This document shows positions 46,768-56,974 of a DNA stretch of 64,000 nucleotides, one piece after another. The notes beneath the pieces were generated by a model. The model was not told the origin of the DNA. It made no database searches and saw only the letters and a program-made list of their open reading frames with translations. The DNA is from Candidatus Eisenbacteria bacterium (lineage in GTDB: Bacteria; Orphanbacterota; Orphanbacteria; Orphanbacterales; Orphanbacteraceae): positions 62,001-126,000 of the forward strand of contig JAFGGD010000054.1 in assembly GCA_016930695.1 (NCBI GenBank). Direction: 5' to 3'. The translations under genes and the position numbers were made by a program. Each line of letters opens with the position of its first letter. Position 1 is the stretch's first letter.

Positions 46768-48938
46768 CGCGGCGACTACGGAACCGGGACGGGGCGGAAG
46801 GAGGTCGCGATTTCGCGTCGCTTCCGCCGGAACTGCTGGACGGTCTGGAGGAGGCGGTCTGGATCGCCTCGGCGGACGCCCCCGAACAACTTGTTTATGT
46901 CTCGCCCCTTTTCGAGGAGCTCTTCGGCGTCCCCTGTGAAGACCCCTTCGGGAACCACCCGGGCTGGCTCGACGCGATCCATGCCGACGATCGGCCCGTC
47001 GCGGCGCAGGCGCTTCAAGACTTCCACGCCGGGCGGGACTCCGTCGCCGTCGAGTGCCGCCGGGACGGGGCGGCCGACGCGAACCGCTGGCTCCGGATAC
47101 GCGCTTTCCGCGCCGGACCCGACCGCGCGCACCTGGTCGGCGCGGCACGGAACGTGACGGCCCGCCGGGGGGCCGAGCGCGCGCTTCGGAAAAACGTCGA
47201 GGAATACGCGGCGCTGATGGAACGTTCCCTCCAGGGGGTGCTGATCGTCGAGCGCGTGGAAACGCCCCGAATCCTCTTCGCCAACCCGGCCGTCGCGGAA
47301 CTGCTCGGCCGGCGGGTCGAGGAACTGCTCGCCGCTCCGCCGGGAACCCTTTTCGACATGGTGCACCCGAACGATAAGGAGTGGGTCCGCGAGCATTTTC
47401 AGGCGCGGGCCGGCGGACGGGCCGTGGCGAACGCAAACGAATTCCGCGTGGTCCGCAAGGACGACAGCGTTCGCTGGGCCTCCACCTTCGTTTGGCCGAT
47501 CGACTTCTTCGGGAACGCCGCCTACCAGGTCGCCGCGATCGATATCACCGAGAGAAAAAAGGCCGAAGCGGAGATGCGGCGTCTTCAGATGTTGGCGGAA
47601 CGGTCCAATTTCGGAATCGCCGAGGCGGACCTGGACGGCTATCTCACCTACGTCAATCCCTACATGGCCGCCGTGCACGGCTACCGGTCCGAGGACTTGG
47701 TCGGCCGTCACCTGCGCGTCTTCCACTGCGAGGATCAACACGCCGAGGTGGACCGCCTCCTGGAAGTTCTCCGAGAGACGGGCGCTTTCGAGTCGACCGA
47801 GGTTTTGCACTGCAAAAAGGACGGCGCTTGCTTCCCGATGTTGATGAACGGCGCCGCCCTGCCGGACGAGCAGGGGTGCGCCTTCCGCCTGGCCACCACC
47901 GCCATCGATATCCGGGATCGGAAGGAGGCGGAAGAGGATCTGCGCCGTCACAGAGACCGCCTGGAAAAGATCGTCCACGAGCGCACGACCAGCCTGCGGG
48001 ATACCAATCGGCGGCTGCAACAGGAGATCGGGGTGCGGAAAGACGCCCAGGAGCGGATCCGGCGCCTGAACGAGCGGCTCGAACAGCGCGTGCTGGAGAG
48101 GACCGCCGAGCTGGAGAAGGCCTGCGAGGAACTGAAGGAGTTGGACCGGATGAAAGACGCCTTCGTTTCATCCGTCTCCCACGAGCTGCGCACGCCGCTC
48201 ACGTCGATCCGTTCCTTCTCCGAGTTCCTACTCCAGAACGAGGAAGACTCCGAGACGCGACAGCATTTTCTCGAAATCATTCACACCGAAACCGAAAGAC
48301 TCGCGAGCCTCGTGGATCATGTGCTCGAGCTTTCCCAGATCGAATCGGGAACCGCCGGGTGGTGTGATGAGCCCTTCTCCGTCGGTCTCGTGCTGCGCGA
48401 GTCGGTCCGCGCCCGCGAGGAGGAGTGCCGCGGGCGCTCCATCGCCATCGACCTGAAACTGGAAGAGAACCTTCCCACAACGGTCGCCGACATCCAGAGG
48501 ATCCGGCAGGTGGTGGACAACCTCCTCGACAACGCGATCAAGTTCTCCCCCGACGGCGGTACGATCGCGGTCCACGCCGCCCCCTTCCAATCGCGCCGCT
48601 CCTCCGAGCCGGAGAGCTGGTTGAAGGTCTCCATCGCCGACCGAGGCCCCGGCATCGACCCGAAACACCACGAGGCGATCTTCGACCGCTTCTTCCAAAT
48701 CATGTCGAACGTGCTCACCGACAAGCCGCGCGGCTCCGGTCTCGGCCTGCCGATCTGCCGGAAGATCATCAGCCGCTACGGCGGCAATGTCTGGGTGGAG
48801 AGCGGTCCCGGCGAGGGGAGCACCTTCACCTTCACCCTCCCCGGTCCGCGCGAGGGCGCGCCCCCGAAAGAGACGCCCGCCGAAGAGGCGCGCGCCGAGT
48901 CGGAGGCGCGCGAAGTGCCGTCGATCCCCGACCTCTGA
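46764..48938 (+). CDS. Sensor histidine kinase with three PAS domains
   Basis: 724 residues, soluble. Three PAS domains (about 30-135, 145-265 and 275-395, each ending in an IDITERKKAE or IDIRDRKEAE-type segment) are followed by a long coiled coil (about 395-455), a HisKA box with His473 in SSVSHELRTPLTS, and a HATPase with NLLDNAIKFSPDGG, ADRGPGIDPKHHE and GSGLGLPICRKI. Start ATG overlaps the stop of the first kinase. The two kinases share the same HisKA/HATPase style and may be paralogues. No response regulator is adjacent. Confidence 0.9.
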   Translation: MTRRLRNRDGAEGGRDFASLPPELLDGLEEAVWIASADAPEQLVYVSPLFEELFGVPCEDPFGNHPGWLDAIHADDRPVAAQALQDFHAGRDSVAVECRRDGAADANRWLRIRAFRAGPDRAHLVGAARNVTARRGAERALRKNVEEYAALMERSLQGVLIVERVETPRILFANPAVAELLGRRVEELLAAPPGTLFDMVHPNDKEWVREHFQARAGGRAVANANEFRVVRKDDSVRWASTFVWPIDFFGNAAYQVAAIDITERKKAEAEMRRLQMLAERSNFGIAEADLDGYLTYVNPYMAAVHGYRSEDLVGRHLRVFHCEDQHAEVDRLLEVLRETGAFESTEVLHCKKDGACFPMLMNGAALPDEQGCAFRLATTAIDIRDRKEAEEDLRRHRDRLEKIVHERTTSLRDTNRRLQQEIGVRKDAQERIRRLNERLEQRVLERTAELEKACEELKELDRMKDAFVSSVSHELRTPLTSIRSFSEFLLQNEEDSETRQHFLEIIHTETERLASLVDHVLELSQIESGTAGWCDEPFSVGLVLRESVRAREEECRGRSIAIDLKLEENLPTTVADIQRIRQVVDNLLDNAIKFSPDGGTIAVHAAPFQSRRSSEPESWLKVSIADRGPGIDPKHHEAIFDRFFQIMSNVLTDKPRGSGLGLPICRKIISRYGGNVWVESGPGEGSTFTFTLPGPREGAPPKETPAEEARAESEAREVPSIPDL

Positions 48939-49035
48939 CCCGTTCCGCTCCGAAACCTCACCCCGCTTGTGCTAACCTGAAAGCCGCAGGCGCGCCGCGC
49001 CGCACCGCCCCGAACGGAGAACAAAGGAGGAAGCC

Positions 49036-49866
49036 GTGTCGACGGTCGTCTGGAAACCGGTTCCGGATTTCGCCTTCGAGGACATCCGCTACGAGCGCTC
49101 GCCGGAGGGAATCGCTAAGATCACGATCTGCCGCCCGGAGGTGCGGAACGCCTTCCGCCCGCAAACCGTGGACGAGATGGATCGCGCCTTCGCCCACTCC
49201 CGCGCCGACGGCTCCGTCGGCGTGGTGATCCTGACCGGCGAGGGGCCCGACGCCTTCTGTTCCGGCGGCGATCAGAGGGTGCGCGGCGAGGGGGGTTACG
49301 TCGGCGATGACGGCGTCCCCCGTCTCAACGTGCTCGACCTGCAACGCCGCATCCGCACGCTCCCCAAGCCGGTGATCGCCATGGTGGCGGGCTACGCCAT
49401 CGGCGGCGGCCACGTGCTCCATCTGATGTGCGACCTGACCATCGCCGCCGAGAACGCCCGCTTCGGCCAGACCGGCCCGCGCGTGGGGAGCTTCGACGGC
49501 GGGTACGGCTCCTCCTACCTCGCCCGCGTGATCGGCCAGAAGCGCGCCCGCGAGATCTGGTTCCTCTGCCGTCAATACGACGCGCGGCGGGCGCTCGAGT
49601 GGGGGCTCGTGAACGCGGTGGTTCCCTTGGAGGAACTGGAGGAAGAGACGGTACGCTGGTGCCGCGAGATCCTGCGGAACAGCCCGACGGCGATCCGATG
49701 CGTCAAGGCCGCGATGAACGCGGACTGCGACGGCCAGGCGGGATTGCAGGAGCTGGCGGGGAACGCGACGCTTCTTTTCTACCAGACCGAAGAAGGGCGG
49801 GAGGGACGAAACGCCTTCCTCGAAAAACGGCCGCCCGACTTCGGCGGGTTTCCGCGGCTCCCATGA
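49036..49866 (+). CDS. menB: 1,4-dihydroxy-2-naphthoyl-CoA synthase
   Basis: 276 residues, crotonase fold. Cyclises o-succinylbenzoyl-CoA. Family hallmarks: [58 protein letters not shown] and [14 protein letters not shown] start with AAAGGAGG 5 bases upstream. Stop overlaps menA ATG (ATGA). Confidence 0.96.
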   Translation: MSTVVWKPVPDFAFEDIRYERSPEGIAKITICRPEVRNAFRPQTVDEMDRAFAHSRADGSVGVVILTGEGPDAFCSGGDQRVRGEGGYVGDDGVPRLNVLDLQRRIRTLPKPVIAMVAGYAIGGGHVLHLMCDLTIAAENARFGQTGPRVGSFDGGYGSSYLARVIGQKRAREIWFLCRQYDARRALEWGLVNAVVPLEELEEETVRWCREILRNSPTAIRCVKAAMNADCDGQAGLQELAGNATLLFYQTEEGREGRNAFLEKRPPDFGGFPRLP

Positions 49867-50774
49867 ACGCATCCCCTCCCGAGGCGGCGCCCGGATCGCT
49901 CCGGGCCTGGGTCCTGGCTTCCCGGCCGGCGACCCTTTTCGCGGCGATCGCGCCGGTGCTGGTCGGGACCGCCTGCGCCTTTCACGCCGGCGGCTTCCGG
50001 GCGGGGCCGGCGGCGGCGGCGCTCGCCGGCGCGGTGCTGCTGCAGATCGGCTCCAACCTGGCGAACGACCTCTTCGACTACGAACGCGGGACCGACCGCG
50101 AGGACCGTCTCGGCCCGGCGCGGGCGGCTCAGCACGGGCTCATCACCCCGCGCGGGCTGCGGGCGGGGATGGCGATCGTCTTCGGCCTCGCCGCGGCGTT
50201 CGGCGTTTATCTCGCCGCCGTCGCCGGCTGGCCGGTGATCGTGATCGGCCTCCTTTCCATCGCCGCGGCGATCGCCTACACCGGCGGTCCTTTTCCTCTC
50301 GGCTACCACGGCCTGGGCGATCTCTTCGTCTTCCTCTTCTTCGGATACGCGGCGGTCTGCGGCACGGCCTTCGTGCAGGCGGGGCGGGTGCCGGCGCTCG
50401 CCTGGATCGCCGCCGCGCCCGTGGGGGCGCTCGCCACGGCGATCCTCGTGGTGAACAACACCCGCGACTGCGAGACGGACAGGCGGAGCGGCAAGCGCAC
50501 CTTGCCGGCCCGCTTCGGCCGCCGGGCAGGGAGAATCGAGCTGACGATACTCATCCTCTTCGCCTACGCCTCCCTCGCCGTGCCGGTCGCCGCGGGGCTC
50601 GCCGCGGCGTGGGCGTTCCTCCCGCTCCTCACCCTCCCCCTCGCGGCGCGGGAGACGCGGACGGTCTGGACCGCCGTGGACGGCCCCGCGCTCAACCGTT
50701 CCCTTCGCGGAACGGCGCGGCTCCATTTCCTGTTCGGCGCGCTTCTGGCGATCGGGCTGGCGGCGGGAGGGTAG
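49863..50774 (+). CDS. menA: 1,4-dihydroxy-2-naphthoate polyprenyltransferase
   Basis: 303 residues, UbiA-family membrane protein with about eight helices. The two Asp-rich prenyl-diphosphate motifs are [14 protein letters not shown] (N-terminal) and [16 protein letters not shown] (C-terminal). Attaches the isoprenoid tail to DHNA in the membrane. ATG overlaps the menB stop; menC follows 4 bases later. Confidence 0.93.
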   Translation: MNASPPEAAPGSLRAWVLASRPATLFAAIAPVLVGTACAFHAGGFRAGPAAAALAGAVLLQIGSNLANDLFDYERGTDREDRLGPARAAQHGLITPRGLRAGMAIVFGLAAAFGVYLAAVAGWPVIVIGLLSIAAAIAYTGGPFPLGYHGLGDLFVFLFFGYAAVCGTAFVQAGRVPALAWIAAAPVGALATAILVVNNTRDCETDRRSGKRTLPARFGRRAGRIELTILILFAYASLAVPVAAGLAAAWAFLPLLTLPLAARETRTVWTAVDGPALNRSLRGTARLHFLFGALLAIGLAAGG

Positions 50775-50778
50775 GGCG

Positions 50779-51879
50779 ATGGGCTCCCGGCGGACCGCGA
50801 TCGTTCGCATCGAAAGATTCTCCGGGGCGATCGGCGCCGCGTCGAACGCGCGTCGTTCTTGGGGGCGGCGCGAGGGATTCCTCGTCACGATCGAGGACGA
50901 CGGGGGTATGGTCGGGACCGGCGAGGCATCCCCGCTCCCCGGCTATTCGCCGGACGACATCGCCCGCTCGGCGCGCGCGCTTCGAGGCGCGTGCGCCAGT
51001 CCACCGTCGCCCCTCCGCCCCGATCGGCCGGTGGAGCCGCAGCTCGTTACCGCGCTCCGTGACATCGACCCGGGGGCGCCCGCCGCGCGTTTCGCCATCG
51101 AGAGCGCGCTGCTCGATCTCGCGGCGCGCCGGGCGGGTGTTTCCGTCTCCCGCCTGCTCGCCGGCGATCGCGCCGAGAGAACGATCCCCCTCTCCGCGCT
51201 CCTTCGGGAGAGGGATCCCGATCGCGTCGCCACGGAGGCGCGGGGGGCGGCGGCGCGCGGCGTGGCCGCCCTGAAAATGAAAGTGGGCGTGCCGGGCCGA
51301 TTCGATGAGGAGGCGGAGGCGTTCCGGCGGGCGCGGGAAGCGGCCGGAGGCGCGATCCTTCTCCGCGCCGACGCGAACGGCGCCTGGTCGCCGGCCGAGG
51401 CGCGGCGAAAGATGGCGGTCCTCGCGGAGACGGCGCCGGAGTACGTGGAGCAGCCGGTGGGCGCCGAGGAGTTGCTCCGCTTCGCCGGCGCGCCGGTCCC
51501 GGTCGCGGCGGACGAGACCCTTCTCCTCCCCGGCGCCGCCGGAAGACTGCTGCGAGGAAGCGCGCGGGAGCGCGTGCGCGTCCTCGTCCTCAAGCCGACC
51601 CTCCTCGGCGGATTCACGGCGGCGCTCCGGATCGCCCGGTCGGCGGAGCGGGCGGGGACGCGGGTGACGGTGGGACACGCGCTGGAAGGTCCCGTCGCCC
51701 TCGCCGCGGCGGCGGAACTCGCCCTCGCCCTCCCCGGCGAGCCCCTCCCCTGCGGGCTCGACCCGCACCCGGGGCTGGAGGCGTGGCCCGCCGGCCCGCC
51801 CCCCCAGATCGGCCCCGCGGTCATCCGCCCCTCCGGCCGGACCGGGCTCGGCGTCGATCCGCGGAGGGACCGGCGATGA
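50779..51879 (+). CDS. menC: o-Succinylbenzoate synthase
   Basis: 366 residues, enolase superfamily. Dehydrates SHCHC to o-succinylbenzoate. Barrel motifs: LKMKVG (catalytic Lys), RADANGAW (metal Asp), YVEQP (metal Glu), AADET (metal Asp) and VLKPTLLGG (second Lys). N-terminal capping domain present. ATG of menE overlaps its stop (ATGA). Confidence 0.92.
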   Translation: MGSRRTAIVRIERFSGAIGAASNARRSWGRREGFLVTIEDDGGMVGTGEASPLPGYSPDDIARSARALRGACASPPSPLRPDRPVEPQLVTALRDIDPGAPAARFAIESALLDLAARRAGVSVSRLLAGDRAERTIPLSALLRERDPDRVATEARGAAARGVAALKMKVGVPGRFDEEAEAFRRAREAAGGAILLRADANGAWSPAEARRKMAVLAETAPEYVEQPVGAEELLRFAGAPVPVAADETLLLPGAAGRLLRGSARERVRVLVLKPTLLGGFTAALRIARSAERAGTRVTVGHALEGPVALAAAAELALALPGEPLPCGLDPHPGLEAWPAGPPPQIGPAVIRPSGRTGLGVDPRRDRR

Positions 51880-53270
51880 ACCTCTCCTTCCACGCCGCGG
51901 CGCGGGAGCGCCCCGCAAGCGCCGCCCTCGTGGAGCACGGAAATGTCTTCACCTATGAAGAGCTTCTTCCCCGGGTCGAGGCGGCGATCCGCTCTTTTCG
52001 CGCCGCGGGCGTCGCACCCGACCGTCCGGCGGCGATCGAGGTCGCTCCGAGCGCCGTCTCGATCGTCTCGCTCTGGGCGCTCTTCGAGATGGGCGTCCCG
52101 GCCCTTCTCCTTCATCCCGGATGGACCGATGCGGAGCGCCGCCTCGTGCTGGAAGAGGCGGCGCCGGTCCGGCTCATCGCACTCCCCCGCGACGTCGACT
52201 GCGATCGCGCGCCGGACGAGCCGGAAATCCCGCCCGCGCCCCTTCCGGACGACGAGCGCCCGGCGGCAATCCTTTACACCTCCGGCGTTTCGGGGCGGCC
52301 CAAGGGGGTGCTCCTCTCCCGCCGCGCCTTCGCCGCCGCCGCCGCCGCGAGCGCGCGCGTTCTCGGCGTGAAAGAGGAGGATCGCTGGGGGCTCTGCATG
52401 CCTCTCGCCCACGTGGGAGGGCTCTCCATCGTCACCCGCTCCCTCTTCGCCAGGCGCGCCGTGGCCGTCGCCGCCCCCTTCCGCGCAGACACGCTGATCC
52501 GCGCCGCGGCGCGGGACCGGATCACCATTCTCTCTCTGGTGCCGACCATGATGACCCGCCTTCTCGACCGGGAACCGCCCTGGCGACCGCCGAAACATCT
52601 CCGGGCGATCCTGCTCGGCGGCGCGCCGATCTTTCCTTCGCTCCTCAAGCGATGCGCGCGAATCCACGCGCCGGTCCTTCCCACCTGGGGGATGACCGAG
52701 ACATGCGCCCAGGCGGCGACCGCTCGCCCGGACGGAGTCCCGCACGCGGAAGCCGCCGCTCCACCGCTCCCCGGCGTGGAGTTGCGAGCGCCCGGCGGTC
52801 GCGTCGAGGTCCGCGGGCCGACCCTTTTCAGCGGCTACTTCCCCGCCGGCGCGCACGCGGATCCCTTCGACGACGAGGGTTGGTTCGACACGGGGGACCG
52901 GGGATTCCTCGACGACGGCGGCCGGCTCCACGTTCTCGGCAGGCGGGAGGAGGTCCTGATCAGCGGCGGCGAGAACGTCTCGGCCCCCGAGGTCGAAGCG
53001 GCGCTTCTGGAGCACCCGGACGTGGAGGAGGCGCTCGTCTTCGGCGCGCCGGACCGGGAATGGGGGGAGAGAATCGCGGCGGCGGTTGTCCTCCGCGAGG
53101 GGGCGATTCTTGACGACGGCGCGCTCCGCGACCACGTCGAGGCGCGCCTCGCCCCGCACAAGCGCCCGCGCCTCCTCGCCGTTCTCCCCGCGCTGCCGCG
53201 CACCGCCGCCGGCAAGACCGACCGCGGCGAAGCGGCGCGCGCCGCCCTCTCCCGTCTCCGCCCTCTCTGA
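51876..53270 (+). CDS. menE: o-Succinylbenzoate-CoA ligase
   Basis: 464 residues, AMP-forming acyl-CoA synthetase fold. Motifs: YTSGVSGRPKGVLLS (phosphate loop), GMTETCAQ, WFDTGDRG and KTDRGEAARAA with the C-terminal Lys. Activates o-succinylbenzoate to its CoA ester, after which menB acts. Last gene of the men cluster; no terminator seen downstream. Confidence 0.92.
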   Translation: MNLSFHAAARERPASAALVEHGNVFTYEELLPRVEAAIRSFRAAGVAPDRPAAIEVAPSAVSIVSLWALFEMGVPALLLHPGWTDAERRLVLEEAAPVRLIALPRDVDCDRAPDEPEIPPAPLPDDERPAAILYTSGVSGRPKGVLLSRRAFAAAAAASARVLGVKEEDRWGLCMPLAHVGGLSIVTRSLFARRAVAVAAPFRADTLIRAAARDRITILSLVPTMMTRLLDREPPWRPPKHLRAILLGGAPIFPSLLKRCARIHAPVLPTWGMTETCAQAATARPDGVPHAEAAAPPLPGVELRAPGGRVEVRGPTLFSGYFPAGAHADPFDDEGWFDTGDRGFLDDGGRLHVLGRREEVLISGGENVSAPEVEAALLEHPDVEEALVFGAPDREWGERIAAAVVLREGAILDDGALRDHVEARLAPHKRPRLLAVLPALPRTAAGKTDRGEAARAALSRLRPL

Positions 53271-53360
53271 GACGGCCTTTCCTGTGGTTTCCGCGCCCCC
53301 CTTACCGTAAAATCGCAGGATCGGGCTATCGCGAAACCCACGAAACCAACGGAGGATGGA

Positions 53361-54185
53361 ATGATGCGACGCGTGACGGCGGTCCTCGCCGCGGCGCTCC
53401 TGGCGGTCGCCGCCGGCTGCATGGACTACGACGAGACGATCGATCTGAACAAGGACGGATCGGGGACCATCGAGATTCGCATGGCGATGGACAAGGAAGC
53501 CTATCAGGACATGCGCGATCTGGCCGAGCAATTCGGCGAGGAACAGGACGACATGCTCGCCGATCTCTCCGAGTCGGACATCCGGGCGCGCCTGGAAGAG
53601 GGCGGCTCGCAAGCGAAACTGCTCCGCTACGAGGAATCGGAAGAGGGGAGCGATCGGGTCTGGGAGATGGCCTTCTCTTTCGAGAAGCCGGAGGATCTCG
53701 CCCACGTCGGCATGACGGGCGACGGCGACGCGTCGGCCTTCACGTTCACGCCGCGGGCGGACGGCAAGTGGGTCTATGCGCGCGCCCTGGGAGCCGGGGC
53801 GGGTGATGTCTCCCTCGGTGAGGACGACTCCGGTGGGATGCCGGAGGGGATGGAGGATTTCGATCCCGAATCGTTCGATCCCGAGCAGATGCAGGAGGCG
53901 ATGAAGGCGCTCGGTGAAGCGATGGCGGACATGGAGGAGATGATGAGCGAAGAGGACATGGAGGAGATGTCCCGCTCGATGGAGGCGCTCGGCACGATGG
54001 GCAAGCACGCGGAGCGCATGGAGGGAGAAATGGAGCACCGCGTCTTCCGCTTCACCGTCCGCTTTCCCGGCAAGGTGATCGAATCGAACGCCACGCGCGT
54101 CGACGGGAAGACCGCCGTCTGGGAGTACAAGCTCGCCGACATGGACCGGCTGGAAGGGGGCTTCACCGCCGTCATCGACCGCTGA
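53361..54185 (+). CDS. Acidic, Met-rich lipoprotein, function unknown
   Basis: 274 residues. Signal peptide ends in lipobox AVAAGC (Cys 20). GGAGG lies 5-8 bases before the ATG pair at 53361 and 53364. The first half has a DLNKDGSGTIEIRMAMDKEA beta/turn segment, and residues about 160-220 are a highly acidic helix rich in Met and Glu (MQEAMKALGEAMADMEEMM). The C-terminus forms strands (RFTVRFPGKVIES, AVWEYKLADMD). Somewhat like LppM-type lipoproteins; no firm family. Followed by a strong terminator. Confidence 0.65.
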   Translation: MMRRVTAVLAAALLAVAAGCMDYDETIDLNKDGSGTIEIRMAMDKEAYQDMRDLAEQFGEEQDDMLADLSESDIRARLEEGGSQAKLLRYEESEEGSDRVWEMAFSFEKPEDLAHVGMTGDGDASAFTFTPRADGKWVYARALGAGAGDVSLGEDDSGGMPEGMEDFDPESFDPEQMQEAMKALGEAMADMEEMMSEEDMEEMSRSMEALGTMGKHAERMEGEMEHRVFRFTVRFPGKVIESNATRVDGKTAVWEYKLADMDRLEGGFTAVIDR

Positions 54186-54202
54186 CGGACGCGCCCCTCA
54201 TG

Positions 54203-54242
54203 GGGCGGACGTCCCGGTTCCGCCGGGGCGTCCGCCCTTTTT
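54203..54242 (+). terminator. Rho-independent terminator after the acidic lipoprotein
   Basis: A 9-bp stem, GGGCGGACG with CGTCCGCCC (54203-54211 and 54229-54237), is followed by five T residues. Confidence 0.8.
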
Positions 54243-54294
54243 CGTTCCCGGCGATGTTGTGGACCGCCGCCGGGCGCGGTGGTAGGTTTCTCTC

Positions 54295-55467
54295 ATGATC
54301 GTCTTCCTTCTTCAGTTCTTTCCCAAACTTTCGGAAGCGTTCATCCTCGACGACCTGTGCGGGATGGAGCGCCTCGGCGTCCCCTTCACCGTCTGGGCGC
54401 TCCGCCCCTGGCCGGAGGAGAGAACGCACCCGGACGCGAAGCGCCTTCTCCCGCGCGTCACCTATCTCGAAAGCGAGGGGCTTTCCCGCCGCGCGAAGGG
54501 AGCCGCCCTCGCCGGTCTCGCGCTCCGCTCACCGCGGCGCACCCTCGCGGCGCACCGCGATTTCACGGGACGTTGGGCGGAGAGGCTCCGCTGGGTTTAC
54601 AGCCAGTCTCTCCCGCGGGCGGCCCGACTCCGCCGCGCCGGCGCCACCCACCTGCATGCCCACTTCGCCGGACCGGCGCTGGACCATGCCTTCGTCCTCT
54701 CCCGGCTGACCGGTATTCCTTTCTCCTTCACCGCCCATGGGTCGGACCTGCTTCTGCGGCCCCACCCCCTGCTCGGCCCGATCGCCCGTGAGGCGGCGGC
54801 GATCTTCACCCCCACTCGCTTCAACCGGGACGCGCTCGTCGGCCGCTACGGCGTGCCGGAAGAGAGAATCGTCCTCGCCGCGAACGGCGTCGACACGGAG
54901 CGCTTCCGTCCGAGCGCCCGCAGGGAAACGGGGATGATCCTGACGGTGGCGCGCCTCCACCCGGTCAAGGGGCTGGATTTTCTGATCGACGCGTACGAGA
55001 TCCTCGCCGGCCGGGGGATCGCTTTTCGGGCGCGCATCGTCGGCGACGGGCCGGAGAGGGGAAGGTTGGAGAGGAAAATCCGCGACGCGCGTCTGGAGGA
55101 CCGGGTGCGGCTGGAGGGGAGCCTGGCCCGCGGAGAGGTTTTGGAGATGCTCGGCCGGGCCGAGATCTTCGCGCTCGCGAGCCACAGCGAGGGGCTTCCC
55201 ATGTCCGTGTTGGAGGCGATGAGCTGCGCCCTCCCGGTGGTGGCGACGCGCATCACCGGGCTGCCGGAACTCGTCGAAGAGGGAGAGACGGGGCATCTCG
55301 TTCCTCCGGGAAACGCGGCGGCGCTGGCGGACCGGCTGGAGCGCCTCCTCGCCGACGGGGATTTGCGGGCGCGGATGGGCCGCGCCGGCAGGGAGAGGGT
55401 CGCTTCCGAGTACCGGCTCGAGGACATCGTCCGTCGCCGGGTGGAGAGGCTCCGCGGAAATGCTTGA
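54295..55467 (+). CDS. GT4-family glycosyltransferase
   Basis: 390 residues, GT-B fold. N-terminal FFPKLSEAFILDDL and HLHAHFAGPALDHAF; C-terminal TVARLHPVKGLDFLIDAYEIL, RIVGDGPERGRLE and ASHSEGLPMSVLEAMSCALPVVATRITGLPEL with the donor-binding Glu pair. Probably builds an exported polysaccharide. TAGGTT at 54283-54288 lies 7 bases before the ATG and no good ribosome site is seen, so it may be leaderless. Its end overlaps the flippase start by 8 bases. Confidence 0.85.
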   Translation: MIVFLLQFFPKLSEAFILDDLCGMERLGVPFTVWALRPWPEERTHPDAKRLLPRVTYLESEGLSRRAKGAALAGLALRSPRRTLAAHRDFTGRWAERLRWVYSQSLPRAARLRRAGATHLHAHFAGPALDHAFVLSRLTGIPFSFTAHGSDLLLRPHPLLGPIAREAAAIFTPTRFNRDALVGRYGVPEERIVLAANGVDTERFRPSARRETGMILTVARLHPVKGLDFLIDAYEILAGRGIAFRARIVGDGPERGRLERKIRDARLEDRVRLEGSLARGEVLEMLGRAEIFALASHSEGLPMSVLEAMSCALPVVATRITGLPELVEEGETGHLVPPGNAAALADRLERLLADGDLRARMGRAGRERVASEYRLEDIVRRRVERLRGNA

Positions 55468-56974
55468 AGACGAAAAGAACGAGTCGGACGCCCCGCCGGA
55501 GGGGGACCTGCGAACCACCACGACCCGGAACGTGGCCTGGTCCATGTTCAGTCTCTTCGGGAGTCGCGTGCTCACCCTGGCCGGCACGGCGGTGCTGGCG
55601 CGCCACCTCGAACCGTCGGATTTCGGCGTGGTCGGGCTGGTGGGTATCGTGACCGGCCTGGTCACCCTGATCGGCAATTTCGGCCTCGGCGCGGCGATCA
55701 TCTACCGGAAAGACGTGGACGAGGGACACCTCGCCACCTCCTACTGGTTCAATGTGGCGGTGGGGATCGTGCTCACCGTCATCACCATCGCCTTCGCGGG
55801 CACGGCGGCGGGTTACTTCCACAACGAAACGGTCCGGCCCGTCGCCTACTGGCTCTCCCTCAACTTCCTGATCAACTCCCTCTCTTGGGCGCACGGCTGC
55901 ATGCTCACCAAGAACCTCCGTTTCCGGGCGCTGGCGATCATCCGGGTCTCCTCGGTGGTGATCCGGGGGATCACGGCGATTCTTCTGGCGGTGGTTTTCG
56001 ACTTCGGCCTCTGGGCGCTCGTGGCGGCGGACCTGGCGATGAACACCTTCGCCTCCTTCGGACGATTGGCCGCCTATCGCTGGCGCCCGCCCCTCACTTT
56101 TTCGGTCGTCAAGTTCCGGCAACTTTTCCGTTACGGCATCAACCTGACGGGCAGCTCCATCCTCGGCTACTTCGCCTCCAACATCGACTACATCCTGATC
56201 GGCCGGCTGCTCGACTCGACGCAGCTCGGCTTCTATCAGTTCTCCTACTCGGTGCCGCACATGGTGCAGCACGGCTTCACCATGTCGCTGACGCGGGTGC
56301 TCTTCCCGGTCTTCTGCAAAGTACAGGACGACAACGCCCGCTTCGGCCGCGGCTACGTGCGCACCCTGAGGGTCATCACCCTTCTCGCCTTCCCGGCGCT
56401 GATCGGGCTCGCCGTGATCGGCGCCCCCTTCGTGCGAGTCGTCTACGGCGCGCGCTGGGAGCCGGTGATCCTGCCGATGCAGATCCTCTGCTTTTCCGCC
56501 ATCGCCAGGAGCATGATGGCCGCCAACGGCCCCGTGCTGAACGCCAAGGGCCGGCCGGACGTCGGCTTTTACTGGAGCGGCGCGCACCTGGTTCTCACCG
56601 CCGCCACGGTCTGGTTCCTCGCCCGCTACGGCGTGATCGGGATCGCCGCCGGCATGACGCTGAGCGCCTACTACTCGGCCATCCCCGCCTACATCGCCAC
56701 GCGGATGATCCGGCTCCCCTTCCGGCGCTGGATCGCCGCCGCCGGACCGGCCGCCCTCTGCACCGTCATCATGTCCGCCTTGGTTTTCTCGATCCGGCGC
56801 TGGATGCTTCTCCCGGCCGGCGCCTCCGACCCGGCGCAGCTCCTGATCCTCGCGCCCCTCGGCGCCGGCGTTTACGCGCTCCTTTTCCGCTTCCTCTTCC
56901 CGGCGGACTGGCGCGACCTCTTCGAGCTTGCCCGGAGCAGCTTCCTTTCCGGGCGCCGGAAGGAGTCCCGGTGA
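55460..56974 (+). CDS. Wzx-type polysaccharide flippase (MOP superfamily)
   Basis: 504 residues with about 12-14 membrane helices. The N-terminal TTTRNVAWSMFSLFGSRVLTLAGTAVLARHLEPSDFGVVGLVGI is typical of lipopolysaccharide or oligosaccharide flippases. It moves lipid-linked glycan repeats across the inner membrane. It overlaps the upstream glycosyltransferase by 8 bases, and its stop overlaps the next gene (GTGA), giving a three-gene unit. Confidence 0.88.
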   Translation: MLEDEKNESDAPPEGDLRTTTTRNVAWSMFSLFGSRVLTLAGTAVLARHLEPSDFGVVGLVGIVTGLVTLIGNFGLGAAIIYRKDVDEGHLATSYWFNVAVGIVLTVITIAFAGTAAGYFHNETVRPVAYWLSLNFLINSLSWAHGCMLTKNLRFRALAIIRVSSVVIRGITAILLAVVFDFGLWALVAADLAMNTFASFGRLAAYRWRPPLTFSVVKFRQLFRYGINLTGSSILGYFASNIDYILIGRLLDSTQLGFYQFSYSVPHMVQHGFTMSLTRVLFPVFCKVQDDNARFGRGYVRTLRVITLLAFPALIGLAVIGAPFVRVVYGARWEPVILPMQILCFSAIARSMMAANGPVLNAKGRPDVGFYWSGAHLVLTAATVWFLARYGVIGIAAGMTLSAYYSAIPAYIATRMIRLPFRRWIAAAGPAALCTVIMSALVFSIRRWMLLPAGASDPAQLLILAPLGAGVYALLFRFLFPADWRDLFELARSSFLSGRRKESR

